This document shows, piece by piece, positions 51,801 to 60,628 of a stretch of DNA of 64,000 bases. The translations under genes were made by a program, and so were the position numbers. Position 1 is the stretch's first letter. Every line of letters begins with the position of its first letter. Source of the DNA: Bacteroidales bacterium UBA5433 (GTDB lineage: Bacteria; Bacteroidota; Bacteroidia; Bacteroidales; UBA932); NCBI GenBank assembly GCA_002427525.1, contig DIRP01000012.1, forward strand, positions 190,428-254,427, read 5' to 3'. The notes under the pieces were generated by a model. That model saw only the letters and a list, made by a program, of their open reading frames with translations, made no database searches and had not been told where the DNA came from.

Positions 51801-51902
51801 ACGGGAAGGTGATAAAATAAATACCACAAGGGCAGAACCCATTAACAGCAGTAACGTAACAGTTATCAGGATAATGATAACAAGACGCAACAGTTTTTTC
51901 AT
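48807..51902 (-). CDS. AsmA-family large envelope protein
   Basis: 1031 residues, with an N-terminal transmembrane anchor (about 5-30) and then a long run of short beta strands typical of the AsmA/TamB/bridge-like superfamily (LSRLSLEKATVRLYKN is the AsmA N-terminal pattern). These proteins span the periplasm and are implicated in moving phospholipids to the outer membrane. Residues ~550-585 are an Arg/Thr/Asp tract made of 27-bp repeats, not part of the usual fold. Overlaps kdsB by 41 bp and is divergent from the BACON gene by 68 bp. Confidence 0.82.
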   Translation of the reverse strand: MKKLLRLVIIILITVTLLLLMGSALVVFILSPSRLTPLVNKYANQFLNAYVHVEEVSVQPLKNFPHISLILKNGILLVPDAEQDTDKTDTLVAFRQLRAVLQPVSLLKNHLHLSRLSLEKATVRLYKNKDGIANWAIFPESEDTLSSGFSFSIGRLTVRDTLHVTFDNREDSLFFQTNIGNMAVRTSRRHSGYHTRIDSYSNTLITGKTRFLDHIPFLINGNITFDSNFDKFLFTDCQGTLDEVPYYLNMSLEMHPDSLELHGTLRLDTVLVTRLLHACPPFLLPFKTTPTTNIPVAIQCTLDGAYCYESGELPPYNLNVYTGKGHFLLPEKNLSFSSFQTSFTASYNPREKNLGTLQLHTLDLKSRELELQAGGKLLSYTNDPLLDLSAKALIHAENLSAFIQDEPEHNMQGSVSMDIQARGKIRDLNPEGLKNIQLLSHISTPGFTLDLPRNNIFCKADSTELYLNISETKPLTGSLKTKRLQLVLSDSTRLHLQRGDVSLTMNSHEPDPGIPFMHLQLNARSAGGVYGIHRGTLRGLKIQAAVTQTPERQRRTATTDTARRRTADSTRQRNVADTTRRRTAFAGNFMPRRTRHEFSFADLQFNFGFTPETRELLRKWQVNGTLQTTSAQVITPIYPLRTRLHSVHLELQDNLLKIHNMSIKSGHSDLRLSGQLNGIRRALTGKAQLNLYLEIQGDTLEGNELLHAIAAGTEILSQQDSAGLKQLRKAAASESDTQLEHIITQAAVERKAYEDLIIIPGNVNMQVILQVSNAYYRHLHLQDVSGSLLATDRRLHVKDMQATSNAGSFFLNALYATPHKDSLMAGVDLEMQDVLLEEVTQLLPSMDTLFPMMSSFRGLVDLQLAVMSQLDTSMNLILPTLHGACRIRGDGLVLLDGETFSEISRKLFFKKRALNLIDSIRVEATISDSRVDVFPFIMQMDRYKVALAGSHHMDQTFHYHISLLKSPLPFRLGIDVVGTPEKYKITPGRIRFTDEKLPALSYRIDTIRINLREQIIHYFETHPVKNTYTDF
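50150..50250. repeat. 27-bp imperfect tandem repeats in the AsmA-like gene
   Basis: Three to four units of about 27 bp, each with a CCGGG[TC]-rich core, encode nine-residue Asp-Thr-x-Arg-Arg-Arg-Thr-Ala type units on the minus strand. They keep frame and diverge by several bases, so they are older than the duplication in the TonB receptor. Confidence 0.7.
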
Positions 51903-51970
51903 ACCTGCTAAATTACATTTTTTTCATGTGACGGCGCAACATATTAAAGGTTTTACGCATCTTTGTAAAT

Positions 51971-54874
51971 ATGAAAAGAAAAATAGGACTCCCGTTATGT
52001 ATCTTACTCTTCTCCGTTTTTCTTACAGGTTGTATCAAACACGAAATGCTGTTTTACCTGAAAGGGAAACCGGATGTGTTGTATTTTGATCAGGACGGAG
52101 GAACAGCTTCTGTTAAGGTATCTGCCAACACGGGATGGAAAGCAAACATTCCGGAATCCTGGTGTACAGCCAGTCGTTCATCTTCTGATTATTCTTTAGT
52201 TCCGGTTGAAGTAGTTTTTACCGTTGAAAAAAACAATTCAATAACGGCCCGGAAACAGCAGATTACCCTTACGTCTACCTTGTCCGGTTCTATAAAGACT
52301 ACCATAACCATAAACCAGGAGGCAGGTACTCCGGACGATCCCGAAGATCCTGATGAACCGTTACCGGCAGACAGCCTGTGGTTGAATCCGGAAGGCCTGG
52401 ATATTTGGTGTAAAGGCGGAGCATATGACGTAATCTTGTATGCAAATACGGAGTGGTCTTACGAAGGAAGCAGCCACTCCTGGTGTGTTCTTCAATCGGG
52501 TGAGGTGTCCGGCGGTTCCGGCTCGTATGTACTCACAATTGCTGCAGATACAACAAAGCAGGGATTTGAAAGAACGGCCGTACTTACATTCCGGACGGCA
52601 CAGGATTCTGTATTTACTTTCCCTGTCACACAACGTCCGGTGGGGATATCTTTGCCGGAAGAACTGGTTGCGTTCCGCGACGATGTCAATGCGGGAGAAG
52701 ACCTGGAATCCTGGATGGATGCAGACAGCACAATACACCTGAGGGCAGATTTGGATATGTCTTTAGTTTCCAACTGGACTCCTATTGGCATGCATCCCAC
52801 ATCCGGGAACCGTGTTAGCCTGAAAGGCATTTTTGATGGGAACGGATATACGGTGAGTAACTTGAAAATTACTCAGACAGATTTGCTGTCGGCAGGATTG
52901 TTTGGGTATGTGAGAAATGCAGAGATAAGGAACCTGACGTTGGATGAAAGCTGTTCTATTACCCTGTCGGCTTCCGGTAACCGGGAATTGTCTGTTGGAG
53001 GGATTGCCGGCAGACTGGAAGGGAGTACGGTCACCGACTGCCACTTTCACGGAACCATCTTAGTAACGGGAACCGGTACACGTACAGCAGCCGGTGGAAT
53101 AGCCGGATCTAATACCTACAAATCGGTGGTAGCCTATTGTTCCAACAGCGGTGTGGTGGAAGGTTTGTCATCTGTGGGAGGTATTGTGGGGGTACTAGAG
53201 GAAAGTTTAAGTAAAGGCAATTTGATAAAAAATTCTGAAAACAGAGCCGGTTCCCGTGTTTTGGGAACTGCATCTGTAGGTGGTATTTGCGGTATGATGA
53301 ATTCATACAATTCAATTGAATGGTGTACCAACAGAGGCTTTGTTCAGGCAACGAATGAGAATGCAGGGGGCATCTGTGGAGAAATGTACGGTAGTTCATC
53401 TGTGTTGTATTGTACAAACCAGGAAGAAGCTGATGTAAAGAGCAAGGCTAAAACGGGCGGTATTTGCGGCTACGCTATGAGCAAGTGCTCCATTACAGGA
53501 TGTGATAATAAAGGAACTGTTACGGGAGATACCGGAACAGGCGGTATTTGCGGAACGCAATATATATCTTGTAGTATTAAAAATTGTACAAATACGGGAG
53601 AAGTGGCTCCCGGTACTGCAGGTGAAGAGGCCGGAGAGGGAATAGGGGGTATTGCAGGAACGAGTCTCCATTCAGAAATCCGGAATTCGGAAAACAAGGG
53701 GGCTGTAACAGGCGCTTCTTCTGTAGGGGGCATTGCCGGTTATTTTAGTTCTGATGTAACCTTGTGCGATTTGGAGGACTGTATTAACAGAGGCCTTGTA
53801 GAAGGAAAAACAGATGCAGGTGGGATTGCAGGCATGGTTGATGGCTCGCGGTCTGCTTTGTCTTACCTGAACAATTACGGGCAGGTCACTGTCGTATCAA
53901 CAGACGGCATGGCGGGAGGAATTGCAGGGAAGGTGTATGGTTCTGTAACACTTGACAATTGCAACAACAAGGAAGAAGCCACGGTACAGGCTCCGGAAGG
54001 ATCTGCCGGCGGGATTGCCGGAGAAATAGGAAGTACTTCTGTGCAGTTGTCTAACTGTGAAAATTATGCAGCTGTAACTGCAGCGAAGTGGGGTGCCGGT
54101 ATTGCGGTACTTAGCGAAGGGAAAATTAGTAAAAGTACTAATATGGGAAGTGTTTCCGTTAGTACGAGCAGTACTGTTGCTATGGCAGGCGGTATTGCAT
54201 CCAAAGCATACAGAACTATTGAATCGTGTGAAAATGAAGGTGTTATAACCGGATATAATGCAGCAGGAATTGTTACGTACTTCGCTGCCAAAAGCACGGC
54301 CTATAAAATTACGAAATGTACCAACAACGGAGAGGTATGGGGAGCCAATACGGCAGGAGGCCTGGTGGCCAATATTGACAAAACAGGCAGCATTGAGAAT
54401 GGAAGCAATACGGCCGCTGTTACAGGCTCCAATTATGTAGCAGGGATTGTTGCGGAAAATATGGGCGGTACGCTCACATCCTGTACAAATTCGGGACATA
54501 TAGGCGGAACAGAAACAGAATTGAATGCAAACAGATTTGCCATGGGAGGTATCTGTGCCTACAATTACGGAGGAAATTTGACAGATTGCGAAAATGAAGG
54601 ACAGGTAACACGCCTGTCAGAAACCGGCACGTACAAATATGTGGGAGGTGTTGTTGGAGTAACGTTTGCCGGGATAAGCTATGGGAGCGGGGCCTTGAAA
54701 AATTGCACCAATTCCGGGGCTGTTACCGGATTGTTCAATGTGTCTGACTTCTGTTTTACAGGAGGGTTCTGCGGGTTTTTTGCCTCGGGTCCCACACCGG
54801 ACAATTGTACCAATACGGGTACGGTTAACGGGAATGCCGCCAGCGATGAAAACGAATACGGAGGACACAGTTGA
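51971..54874 (+). CDS. BACON domain and GLUG-like beta-helix lipoprotein
   Basis: 967 residues. Lipoprotein signal with Cys21 (FLTGC). Two BACON-like beta domains (about 30-120 and 130-225), then from about 235 to the end a solenoid of about twenty repeats of 30-45 residues with the core GGIAG and a following C-x-N-x-G turn (for example NCTNTGEV). The regular pattern suggests a right-handed beta-helix; GLUG-type repeats occur in surface adhesins and peptidases of Bacteroidota. No catalytic site is seen. It begins a three-gene rightward set of lipoproteins. Confidence 0.85.
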   Translation: MKRKIGLPLCILLFSVFLTGCIKHEMLFYLKGKPDVLYFDQDGGTASVKVSANTGWKANIPESWCTASRSSSDYSLVPVEVVFTVEKNNSITARKQQITLTSTLSGSIKTTITINQEAGTPDDPEDPDEPLPADSLWLNPEGLDIWCKGGAYDVILYANTEWSYEGSSHSWCVLQSGEVSGGSGSYVLTIAADTTKQGFERTAVLTFRTAQDSVFTFPVTQRPVGISLPEELVAFRDDVNAGEDLESWMDADSTIHLRADLDMSLVSNWTPIGMHPTSGNRVSLKGIFDGNGYTVSNLKITQTDLLSAGLFGYVRNAEIRNLTLDESCSITLSASGNRELSVGGIAGRLEGSTVTDCHFHGTILVTGTGTRTAAGGIAGSNTYKSVVAYCSNSGVVEGLSSVGGIVGVLEESLSKGNLIKNSENRAGSRVLGTASVGGICGMMNSYNSIEWCTNRGFVQATNENAGGICGEMYGSSSVLYCTNQEEADVKSKAKTGGICGYAMSKCSITGCDNKGTVTGDTGTGGICGTQYISCSIKNCTNTGEVAPGTAGEEAGEGIGGIAGTSLHSEIRNSENKGAVTGASSVGGIAGYFSSDVTLCDLEDCINRGLVEGKTDAGGIAGMVDGSRSALSYLNNYGQVTVVSTDGMAGGIAGKVYGSVTLDNCNNKEEATVQAPEGSAGGIAGEIGSTSVQLSNCENYAAVTAAKWGAGIAVLSEGKISKSTNMGSVSVSTSSTVAMAGGIASKAYRTIESCENEGVITGYNAAGIVTYFAAKSTAYKITKCTNNGEVWGANTAGGLVANIDKTGSIENGSNTAAVTGSNYVAGIVAENMGGTLTSCTNSGHIGGTETELNANRFAMGGICAYNYGGNLTDCENEGQVTRLSETGTYKYVGGVVGVTFAGISYGSGALKNCTNSGAVTGLFNVSDFCFTGGFCGFFASGPTPDNCTNTGTVNGNAASDENEYGGHS

Positions 54875-54885
54875 AACACAATACT

Positions 54886-55725
54886 ATGAAACGTTACCAT
54901 TTTTTATGTGCCGTTGTATTAACGGCTGCTTTATTACTTTTTACCTCTTGTGTAAAAGAACCGGAAATTATTAAGGTCATGTCTTACAACATCCGTCTGT
55001 CCATTGTTGACGACGGAGAAAATCATTGGAATATCCGTAAGCCGGGTTCTGTGCTTATGATAAACACCTTGCAACCTCATATAATAGGTTTGCAGGAGCC
55101 GGTCAATGAGCAGATTACATACCTGCTGGACAACTTGCCCCAATACGCCAGGGTAGGGGTGGCACGTGACGACGGAGATACACTGGGAGAGTTTTCCGCG
55201 GTATTTTATTTGAAAGAGATGTTTGACTTGTTGGACGACGGTACGTTCTGGCTGAGCGAAACGCCGGACGTTCCTTCTTTTGGCTGGGATGCTGCTTGTA
55301 AGAGGGTTGTTTCCTGGGGTCGTCTGAAAAACAAAAAAACAGGAACGGAATGTTATGTGTTTAACACACATTTTGACCATATAGGCAAGACAGCCCGGCT
55401 GGAATCTGCCCGGTTGCTGGCAGAAAAAATGGAGGAAATTGCCAAAGACTGCCCGCTTGTTTTTTTGACGGGAGATTTTAATGCTCCTATAGATAACCCG
55501 CTTTTCGAACCCCTGCAGGCAAGCTTTTTGGATGCCAGGCAGGAAGCTCCGGTAAGTGACACGTTAACTACTTACCACGCCTGGGGGCGGCACGAAGGTC
55601 CGGCCATTGACCATATTTTTTATCGTGGCGCAAAAGCCGTATCTTTCCGCACCGTAACAGAGACCTTTGAAGTACCGTACGTTTCTGACCACTATCCTGT
55701 ACTCGCTGTTTTTGAAAAAGAATAA
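54886..55725 (+). CDS. Endonuclease/exonuclease/phosphatase-family lipoprotein
   Basis: About 279 residues. Lipoprotein signal with Cys22 (LLFTSC). EEP-fold motifs: VMSYNIRL, IGLQEPVNEQI (with the metal-binding Glu), NTHFDHIG, LTGDFNAP (catalytic Asp-Asn) and the end VSDHYPVLA (catalytic Asp-His). Members of this exported group in Bacteroidota cleave phosphodiesters of unknown identity, for example sphingomyelinase-like substrates. I place the start at the ATG at 54886, 11 bp after the BACON gene; a TTG at 54871 would overlap it. Confidence 0.9.
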   Translation: MKRYHFLCAVVLTAALLLFTSCVKEPEIIKVMSYNIRLSIVDDGENHWNIRKPGSVLMINTLQPHIIGLQEPVNEQITYLLDNLPQYARVGVARDDGDTLGEFSAVFYLKEMFDLLDDGTFWLSETPDVPSFGWDAACKRVVSWGRLKNKKTGTECYVFNTHFDHIGKTARLESARLLAEKMEEIAKDCPLVFLTGDFNAPIDNPLFEPLQASFLDARQEAPVSDTLTTYHAWGRHEGPAIDHIFYRGAKAVSFRTVTETFEVPYVSDHYPVLAVFEKE

Positions 55726-55741
55726 TAACACCCTAACACTT

Positions 55742-56125
55742 ATGAAAAAATCAGGAATCCGTCTTTTTACCTGCTTGTTGGCGATTACTTTGCTATTGCC
55801 TGTTGTTACCTCCTGCGAAAAATCTTTTAAAAGAGATGACCTTATTGGTACGTGGGCCTATCAGGATAACACAAAATATACCATTACGTTCCGTGAAGAC
55901 GGAACGATGGGATATACGGCACCGCAGGAAACGCCTTATTATACACCCACTTTTACATTGGAAGGCATTTTTATTCACATACGGGTAATCATTGGCAGTG
56001 CCGCTATAAGCGACGTGGTAGAGATCCGTTCCCTGACCCCTACCACGTTGGTAATCTATTACGACGGCGACCTTCTTTTTGACGGACAATCGCTTAACGG
56101 GGAATACGTCCTGTTAAAGAGGTAA
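55742..56125 (+). CDS. Small lipocalin-like lipoprotein
   Basis: 127 residues. Lipoprotein signal with Cys25 (PVVTSC), then a single beta-barrel-like domain with the lipocalin-like opening LIGTWAYQDNTKYTITFREDGTM. Short proteins of this kind occur widely in Bacteroidales envelopes; ligand unknown. The start at 55742 is the first that gives a signal peptide, 16 bp after the EEP gene. Its 3' end overlaps the convergent HEAT-DUF1080 gene by 12 bp. Confidence 0.75.
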   Translation: MKKSGIRLFTCLLAITLLLPVVTSCEKSFKRDDLIGTWAYQDNTKYTITFREDGTMGYTAPQETPYYTPTFTLEGIFIHIRVIIGSAAISDVVEIRSLTPTTLVIYYDGDLLFDGQSLNGEYVLLKR

Positions 56126-59100
56126 TTCCTTAACACGGATGTTGCGGAACCAAACTTTGGATCCGTGTCCCAGAAAGCCTATTTTCCCCTTGTTGTTTTT
56201 CAATCCGGGATGTTCTCTGCCGTCCACGGGACCCGAGGAAATATCTCCTTCTGTAATGACTTCTCCGTTAAGGGTAACACGTATGTAATTGCCTTTAACG
56301 TATATTTCCTGTTCGTTCCATTCTCCTACGGGCCTTAGGGCATCCCGGTTGTGTGCCGGAATCACTCCGTACACCGAGCCGTGGTATTGGTAATCCAGCA
56401 ACCAGGGCTGGTAAATGGGGTCGTAATGGTCCAGAATCTGGATCTCCATACCCTCATAGGCAGCATCTCCCGTACCCGGGGTACGGATACCTACTCCGTT
56501 GTTGGCTCCGGGAGTGAGCTTGAATTCAAAACGGAAAATAAAATCTCCATATTCTTTTTGGGTATATAAATCGCCAAAGCCCTGTTCCGAGGGTTCTACT
56601 TCAATGACGCCGTTACGGGTCATGTAATCGGTGGTATTTCCCGTCCATTTGTGCAGGGAACTACCGTCAAAAAGCACCTCAAAACCGGCTGCCTCTTCTT
56701 CGGCAGACAAACGGTACGGTTGCGGACGTTCCAGCTCGCGCACGTAAATGTCGCGGTAGGCTACCTTACTTCCGTGGGCCTGCAATTCAATGGCTCCGTA
56801 CGGGAAAATGGGTTGTGAGCGGTCCCAGTAATTTTCCATAATCACGTTGTCCACCACCCGGTCTCCGTTCAGGTAAACCGTTACACGTTCTCCTTCCATA
56901 CGGATGTAGAAGCTGTTCCAGTCACCCAGGCGGTTGTCGGCTACATGCGTAGGGGTGGAGCGGTTCTTGAAATTGTTGTACAACCCGCCGGAACCTACTT
57001 GTGCTCCTACGTGTACACGCGCTGTATCCCAGATTTGCACCTGAGGGGAACCGCGCAGGTAAATGCCGGCATCGGCTTCCCGTCCTTCGGGGTACAACAG
57101 CCAGTCAACGTACATTTCAAAATCGCCGTAATCCTTTACGGTACACAAGTTATCTCCTTTGCCCAGAAAGACGAGTTTCCCGTCTTCCACTACCCACTGG
57201 CTGAAAGCTATGGCGTTTTCTTTTTCCTGTGCCTCGGCAAGTTTTTCCGGCGTCATCTTGCTGCGGGAAATGGGGTTGCCCACCAACGCCTGCCAGCCGT
57301 CCAGGTCTTTTTCGTTGAAAATGCGTTCGTAACCTTTGTCTTTGGGGGTTTCTGCCAGGTACTTCCTGATGTTTGTCACTTCGTATATGGCATCGGGGTA
57401 GTCTGAATTTTCAATAATTTGCAGCGCCTGCTCTATCCATTGCGTAACCGGTTGCCCGTAAAAATTTTTGTTGTTTACGGCCAGTCTATAAATGTTTAGA
57501 GCGGCCTGCAAACGGATACCGGGATCGTTGGCCGTCAGGTAGGGAGCCGAGGCAAACAGTGCCTGTACCACGCGGGTACTCCTTAGCTGTACCAGCAAAG
57601 CCTCTGTATCTTCCTTGTTTTGAGCCTGTTCCAGTGCCCTCCGGAGGAAGATTGCCTTTTGTTCTCCGGTGGTATTCCAGCCGGCAATCATCTGCCGGTA
57701 AGAGGGGATATCCCGATTTTCAAGGTAGGTATCGCTCAACAAGTCAACGGCTCTTTTGGTGCCGGTGGCTGCCAGCGGCGCATAATAAAGGGGCCGGGCA
57801 TCCGGGGTTGCCTGCTGCATGTGCGCCAGCAGCACGTTGTATTGTTCTTCCGGGTCCATGCCGTACAGGCTGGCTGTTACGGCCTGTTGCAGCGCCTGTA
57901 CCCGTTGCGGGTGAGCAGCTGCCGTGGGGGCAGCCTCTTCCAGGAGCCGGCAGTACGTAGTCCGGTTATCGGGGTGAGCCACTCCTGCCAGCGCTTGTGC
58001 GGCAGCTTGTTGAACGGTTGGGTTGGCATGCTCAAGGGCTTCCAGTACCTGAGGTTCGAAGGCACGGGCTTTGCGGTTTCCCAGCAAAGTCAATGCGGCG
58101 GCCTTGCCCGGGTCTGATGCCTCGGCGTATACCTCCATAACGGCTTCCACTACGTTGCCCTGCATGGAAAGCAGGTTCTCCAGCGCCATGGCGGTCAGCC
58201 GGGTATTATCGCTTGCCAGCAATCCTGTGAGCAGTTGCAGGCTTTCTTTGCCTCCTGTTTGCAGCAGGGCACGGGCCGAGGCTTCGGCCACCCGGGGGTT
58301 GTCGTGGCTAAGCCAGGGATCGGCAATGTAGCCGGCCAGTGCCGGGTTGTGCTGCGAGCCCAGAAATTCGAGCACGTCTGCCTGAGCCGGGGCATCCAGG
58401 CGTTTCATTTTATTGATAAGGGCCGAGTTGATGATGGGGGAGATAAAACTGCGGGTGCCTTCCAGGGCTGTCCTTCGGTACGCTCCGTCATCATCGGACA
58501 GGGCCTTGAGTACGGTACTGAAGGCGTCCTCTTTTTCCAGTTCCAGCAAAAGTGATAAGGCAAAACTGCGCAGGTGCGAAGGCTGGGACGGACGGATGTA
58601 TTTCTTTAAGGCTTTCGTTGCTTTTTTGGGATCGCCGGGAGCTACGCGTTGCAGGTAATGCAGAAAATCGTGATCCGGGCCTTTGGCCATGACGTCAAAA
58701 GCTGTCAGGGTACCGCAGGATGACAAGGCTTTGTACACCTGCGGCTGAAGCCGCGGATCTCCTGTGTGGAGGAGGCTCAGCAGCATTTTTTCTGCCAGCG
58801 GAGAACCCAGCATCCCCAACCCATTAATGGTTTGGGCTTGTATGGGAGCACTCAGCAGCAATTGGACAGCAGTTTCTCCTCCAATAGCCGTTACAGCACT
58901 GATGGCAGGTCCGGCCAAAGGTTCTTTAAACAGGTAAGGCGCCAGCACTTCCAGGCTTTCCTGCCTGCCCAGCAGGCCCAGTTGCCGTATGAAAAACGCT
59001 TGGACTACGGGGTCCTCGGCTTTTTCCAAAGCATGGGCAAAATGCAGGGCCACGTCTTTGCGCAGGTCCTCAGCCACAGGGGGTCGGGTAACGTATTGAA

Positions 59101-59359
59101 CCAGCCCCCCCAGGGCATACTCGGCCTGAGGCAGCGTGGTTTCGTCGCCTGTTACTTTCCCGGCCAGCATGAGCACGCCTTCTTCTCCTGTGGAGAGGAT
59201 GTCTTCCATCAGGCGGTCAAAAAGGGCTTCGTTGGCAGCCGGCAGCTGATTAAGGGCGTCGCCAATTTTGGTGGCTGCCGTTCTTTGTAGATCCTGGCCG
59301 TGCAGGGAAAGCATACTTCCCAGCAGGAGGACAGATAGTATATAGCATGTCTTTTTCAT
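56114..59359 (-). CDS. Exported HEAT-repeat protein with two DUF1080 (3-keto-disaccharide hydrolase-like) domains
   Basis: 1081 residues. Signal peptide (about 1-21), HEAT/ARM-like helical repeats (about 35-640; pattern RVAEASARALLQTGG and similar), then two DUF1080 beta-sandwich domains (about 665-860 and 875-1081), recognised by GYERIFNEKDLDGWQ, DAGIYLRGSPQVQIWD in the first and FEVLFDGSSLHKWTG, YEGMEIQILDHYDP in the second. DUF1080 members split 3-keto-glycosides in other bacteroidetes and planctomycetes. Genes for an oxidoreductase and a peptidase precede it at 7 and 2 bp. One domain pair plus HEAT scaffold is not the simple single-domain form. Confidence 0.85.
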   Translation of the reverse strand: MKKTCYILSVLLLGSMLSLHGQDLQRTAATKIGDALNQLPAANEALFDRLMEDILSTGEEGVLMLAGKVTGDETTLPQAEYALGGLVQYVTRPPVAEDLRKDVALHFAHALEKAEDPVVQAFFIRQLGLLGRQESLEVLAPYLFKEPLAGPAISAVTAIGGETAVQLLLSAPIQAQTINGLGMLGSPLAEKMLLSLLHTGDPRLQPQVYKALSSCGTLTAFDVMAKGPDHDFLHYLQRVAPGDPKKATKALKKYIRPSQPSHLRSFALSLLLELEKEDAFSTVLKALSDDDGAYRRTALEGTRSFISPIINSALINKMKRLDAPAQADVLEFLGSQHNPALAGYIADPWLSHDNPRVAEASARALLQTGGKESLQLLTGLLASDNTRLTAMALENLLSMQGNVVEAVMEVYAEASDPGKAAALTLLGNRKARAFEPQVLEALEHANPTVQQAAAQALAGVAHPDNRTTYCRLLEEAAPTAAAHPQRVQALQQAVTASLYGMDPEEQYNVLLAHMQQATPDARPLYYAPLAATGTKRAVDLLSDTYLENRDIPSYRQMIAGWNTTGEQKAIFLRRALEQAQNKEDTEALLVQLRSTRVVQALFASAPYLTANDPGIRLQAALNIYRLAVNNKNFYGQPVTQWIEQALQIIENSDYPDAIYEVTNIRKYLAETPKDKGYERIFNEKDLDGWQALVGNPISRSKMTPEKLAEAQEKENAIAFSQWVVEDGKLVFLGKGDNLCTVKDYGDFEMYVDWLLYPEGREADAGIYLRGSPQVQIWDTARVHVGAQVGSGGLYNNFKNRSTPTHVADNRLGDWNSFYIRMEGERVTVYLNGDRVVDNVIMENYWDRSQPIFPYGAIELQAHGSKVAYRDIYVRELERPQPYRLSAEEEAAGFEVLFDGSSLHKWTGNTTDYMTRNGVIEVEPSEQGFGDLYTQKEYGDFIFRFEFKLTPGANNGVGIRTPGTGDAAYEGMEIQILDHYDPIYQPWLLDYQYHGSVYGVIPAHNRDALRPVGEWNEQEIYVKGNYIRVTLNGEVITEGDISSGPVDGREHPGLKNNKGKIGFLGHGSKVWFRNIRVKELPL

Positions 59360-59366
59360 AATTGCA

Positions 59367-60626
59367 TCAGATGTTCCAGGGGCCGCGCATGGGTTGGTTC
59401 ATCAACCGGTTGGCAGCGGCATCGTCAATAAATTCCAGTTTTTCCGAATCAAACCGTAGCGTACGGTTAAGTTGCAGGGCAACGGCACCAATGTTTACCA
59501 GGGTGCTGCTGCGGAAGCCGTTGATTTCGTTAAGGGCAAACGGCTTGCGGGTACGAACGCATTCCAGAAAATCGGTTTCCTGGCGTTCCGGCTCGGGATA
59601 GGCTGCCAGTTTCAGCTGCCAGTCCGGGATATCGCAACGGAATCCGGGGTAAACGTTTCCGTTGGGGCCTTCAATGTAGGGTGTGTTGGGGTTGCCGTGG
59701 TCTCCGCCCCAAAGCACAATCTGGCAGCCGTCTGCATAGGTGTAAGTTATGCTGCGCCACGTACCTACGGCATCGTGGTGCTGTTGCGGGGCGTCTATTT
59801 CTACCTTAACGGGGCTTTCGTTGTCCTTGCCCAGAAAATACTGGACCGGGTCCATGTAATGTTGTCCCATGTCGCACAGGCCGCCACCGTCGTAATCCCA
59901 GTATCCGCGGAAGGTCTGGTGTACGCGGTGGGCGTTGTAAGGTTTGTAGGGGGCAGGGCCCAGCCACAGGTCGTAGTTCAGGTTGGAAGGAACGGTTTCG
60001 GGTACCAGGTTTTCTTTTCCCGTCCAGTAAAATTTCCAGTCAAATCCCGTGTGGCGGGATATGGTTACTTTCAACGGCCATCCCAGCATACCACTCTGTA
60101 CCAGTTTTTTAAGCGGGTTCACAGTAGTGCCCAGGCCATAGAACGTGTCCTTGAAACGGAACCAGGTGTTCAGCCTAAAGATGCGTCCGTTTCTTTTGAC
60201 CGCTTCCATCACACGTTTGCCTTCTCCAATGGTACGTGTCATGGGTTTTTCACACCAGATGTCTTTGCCGGCCTTGGCGGCTTCTACAGCCATAATGCCG
60301 TGCCAGTGCGGAGGGGTAGCTATGTGTACAATGTCCACGTTGGGATCTTTAATCAGATCCATGAAATGTTCGTAGGTTTTTACGCGGTCGGGAGCCATCT
60401 GTACGGCAGCTTCCAGGTGTTTGGTATCCACATCGCAGACGGCTACCAAACGTGTGCCCTCGTATTTTATATGTTCCCTGCCCATACCTCCCACGCCAAT
60501 GATTCCTTTGGTCAGCTGGTCGCTGGGGGCTATAAATCCTTTACCTCCCAGGACCGGGCGTGGAATGAACGTAAGGGCGGCCAGCCCGCCGGCTGCCTTC
60601 AGAAAATTCCTTCTGTTCAAGCTCAT
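59367..60626 (-). CDS. Gfo/Idh/MocA-family oxidoreductase, Tat-type signal
   Basis: 419 residues. N-terminal twin-Arg signal (LNRRNFLKAAGG), then a Rossmann domain (GIIGVGGMGREHIK, with DVDTK), the conserved EKPMTRTIGEGKR block carrying the catalytic Lys, and a C-terminal alpha/beta domain. Members oxidise a sugar hydroxyl with NAD, often at C3, and exported ones act with DUF1080 proteins in 3-keto-sugar routes. The gene is 7 bp upstream of HEAT-DUF1080 and 2 bp downstream of the C69 peptidase, which supports one transcript. Confidence 0.9.
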   Translation of the reverse strand: MSLNRRNFLKAAGGLAALTFIPRPVLGGKGFIAPSDQLTKGIIGVGGMGREHIKYEGTRLVAVCDVDTKHLEAAVQMAPDRVKTYEHFMDLIKDPNVDIVHIATPPHWHGIMAVEAAKAGKDIWCEKPMTRTIGEGKRVMEAVKRNGRIFRLNTWFRFKDTFYGLGTTVNPLKKLVQSGMLGWPLKVTISRHTGFDWKFYWTGKENLVPETVPSNLNYDLWLGPAPYKPYNAHRVHQTFRGYWDYDGGGLCDMGQHYMDPVQYFLGKDNESPVKVEIDAPQQHHDAVGTWRSITYTYADGCQIVLWGGDHGNPNTPYIEGPNGNVYPGFRCDIPDWQLKLAAYPEPERQETDFLECVRTRKPFALNEINGFRSSTLVNIGAVALQLNRTLRFDSEKLEFIDDAAANRLMNQPMRGPWNI

Positions 60627-60628
60627 GA

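Noticed and set aside
52700..54870. Dispersed similar segments that might suggest a DNA repeat array
   Set aside because: They are degenerate protein repeats of a beta-helix with no conserved DNA unit.
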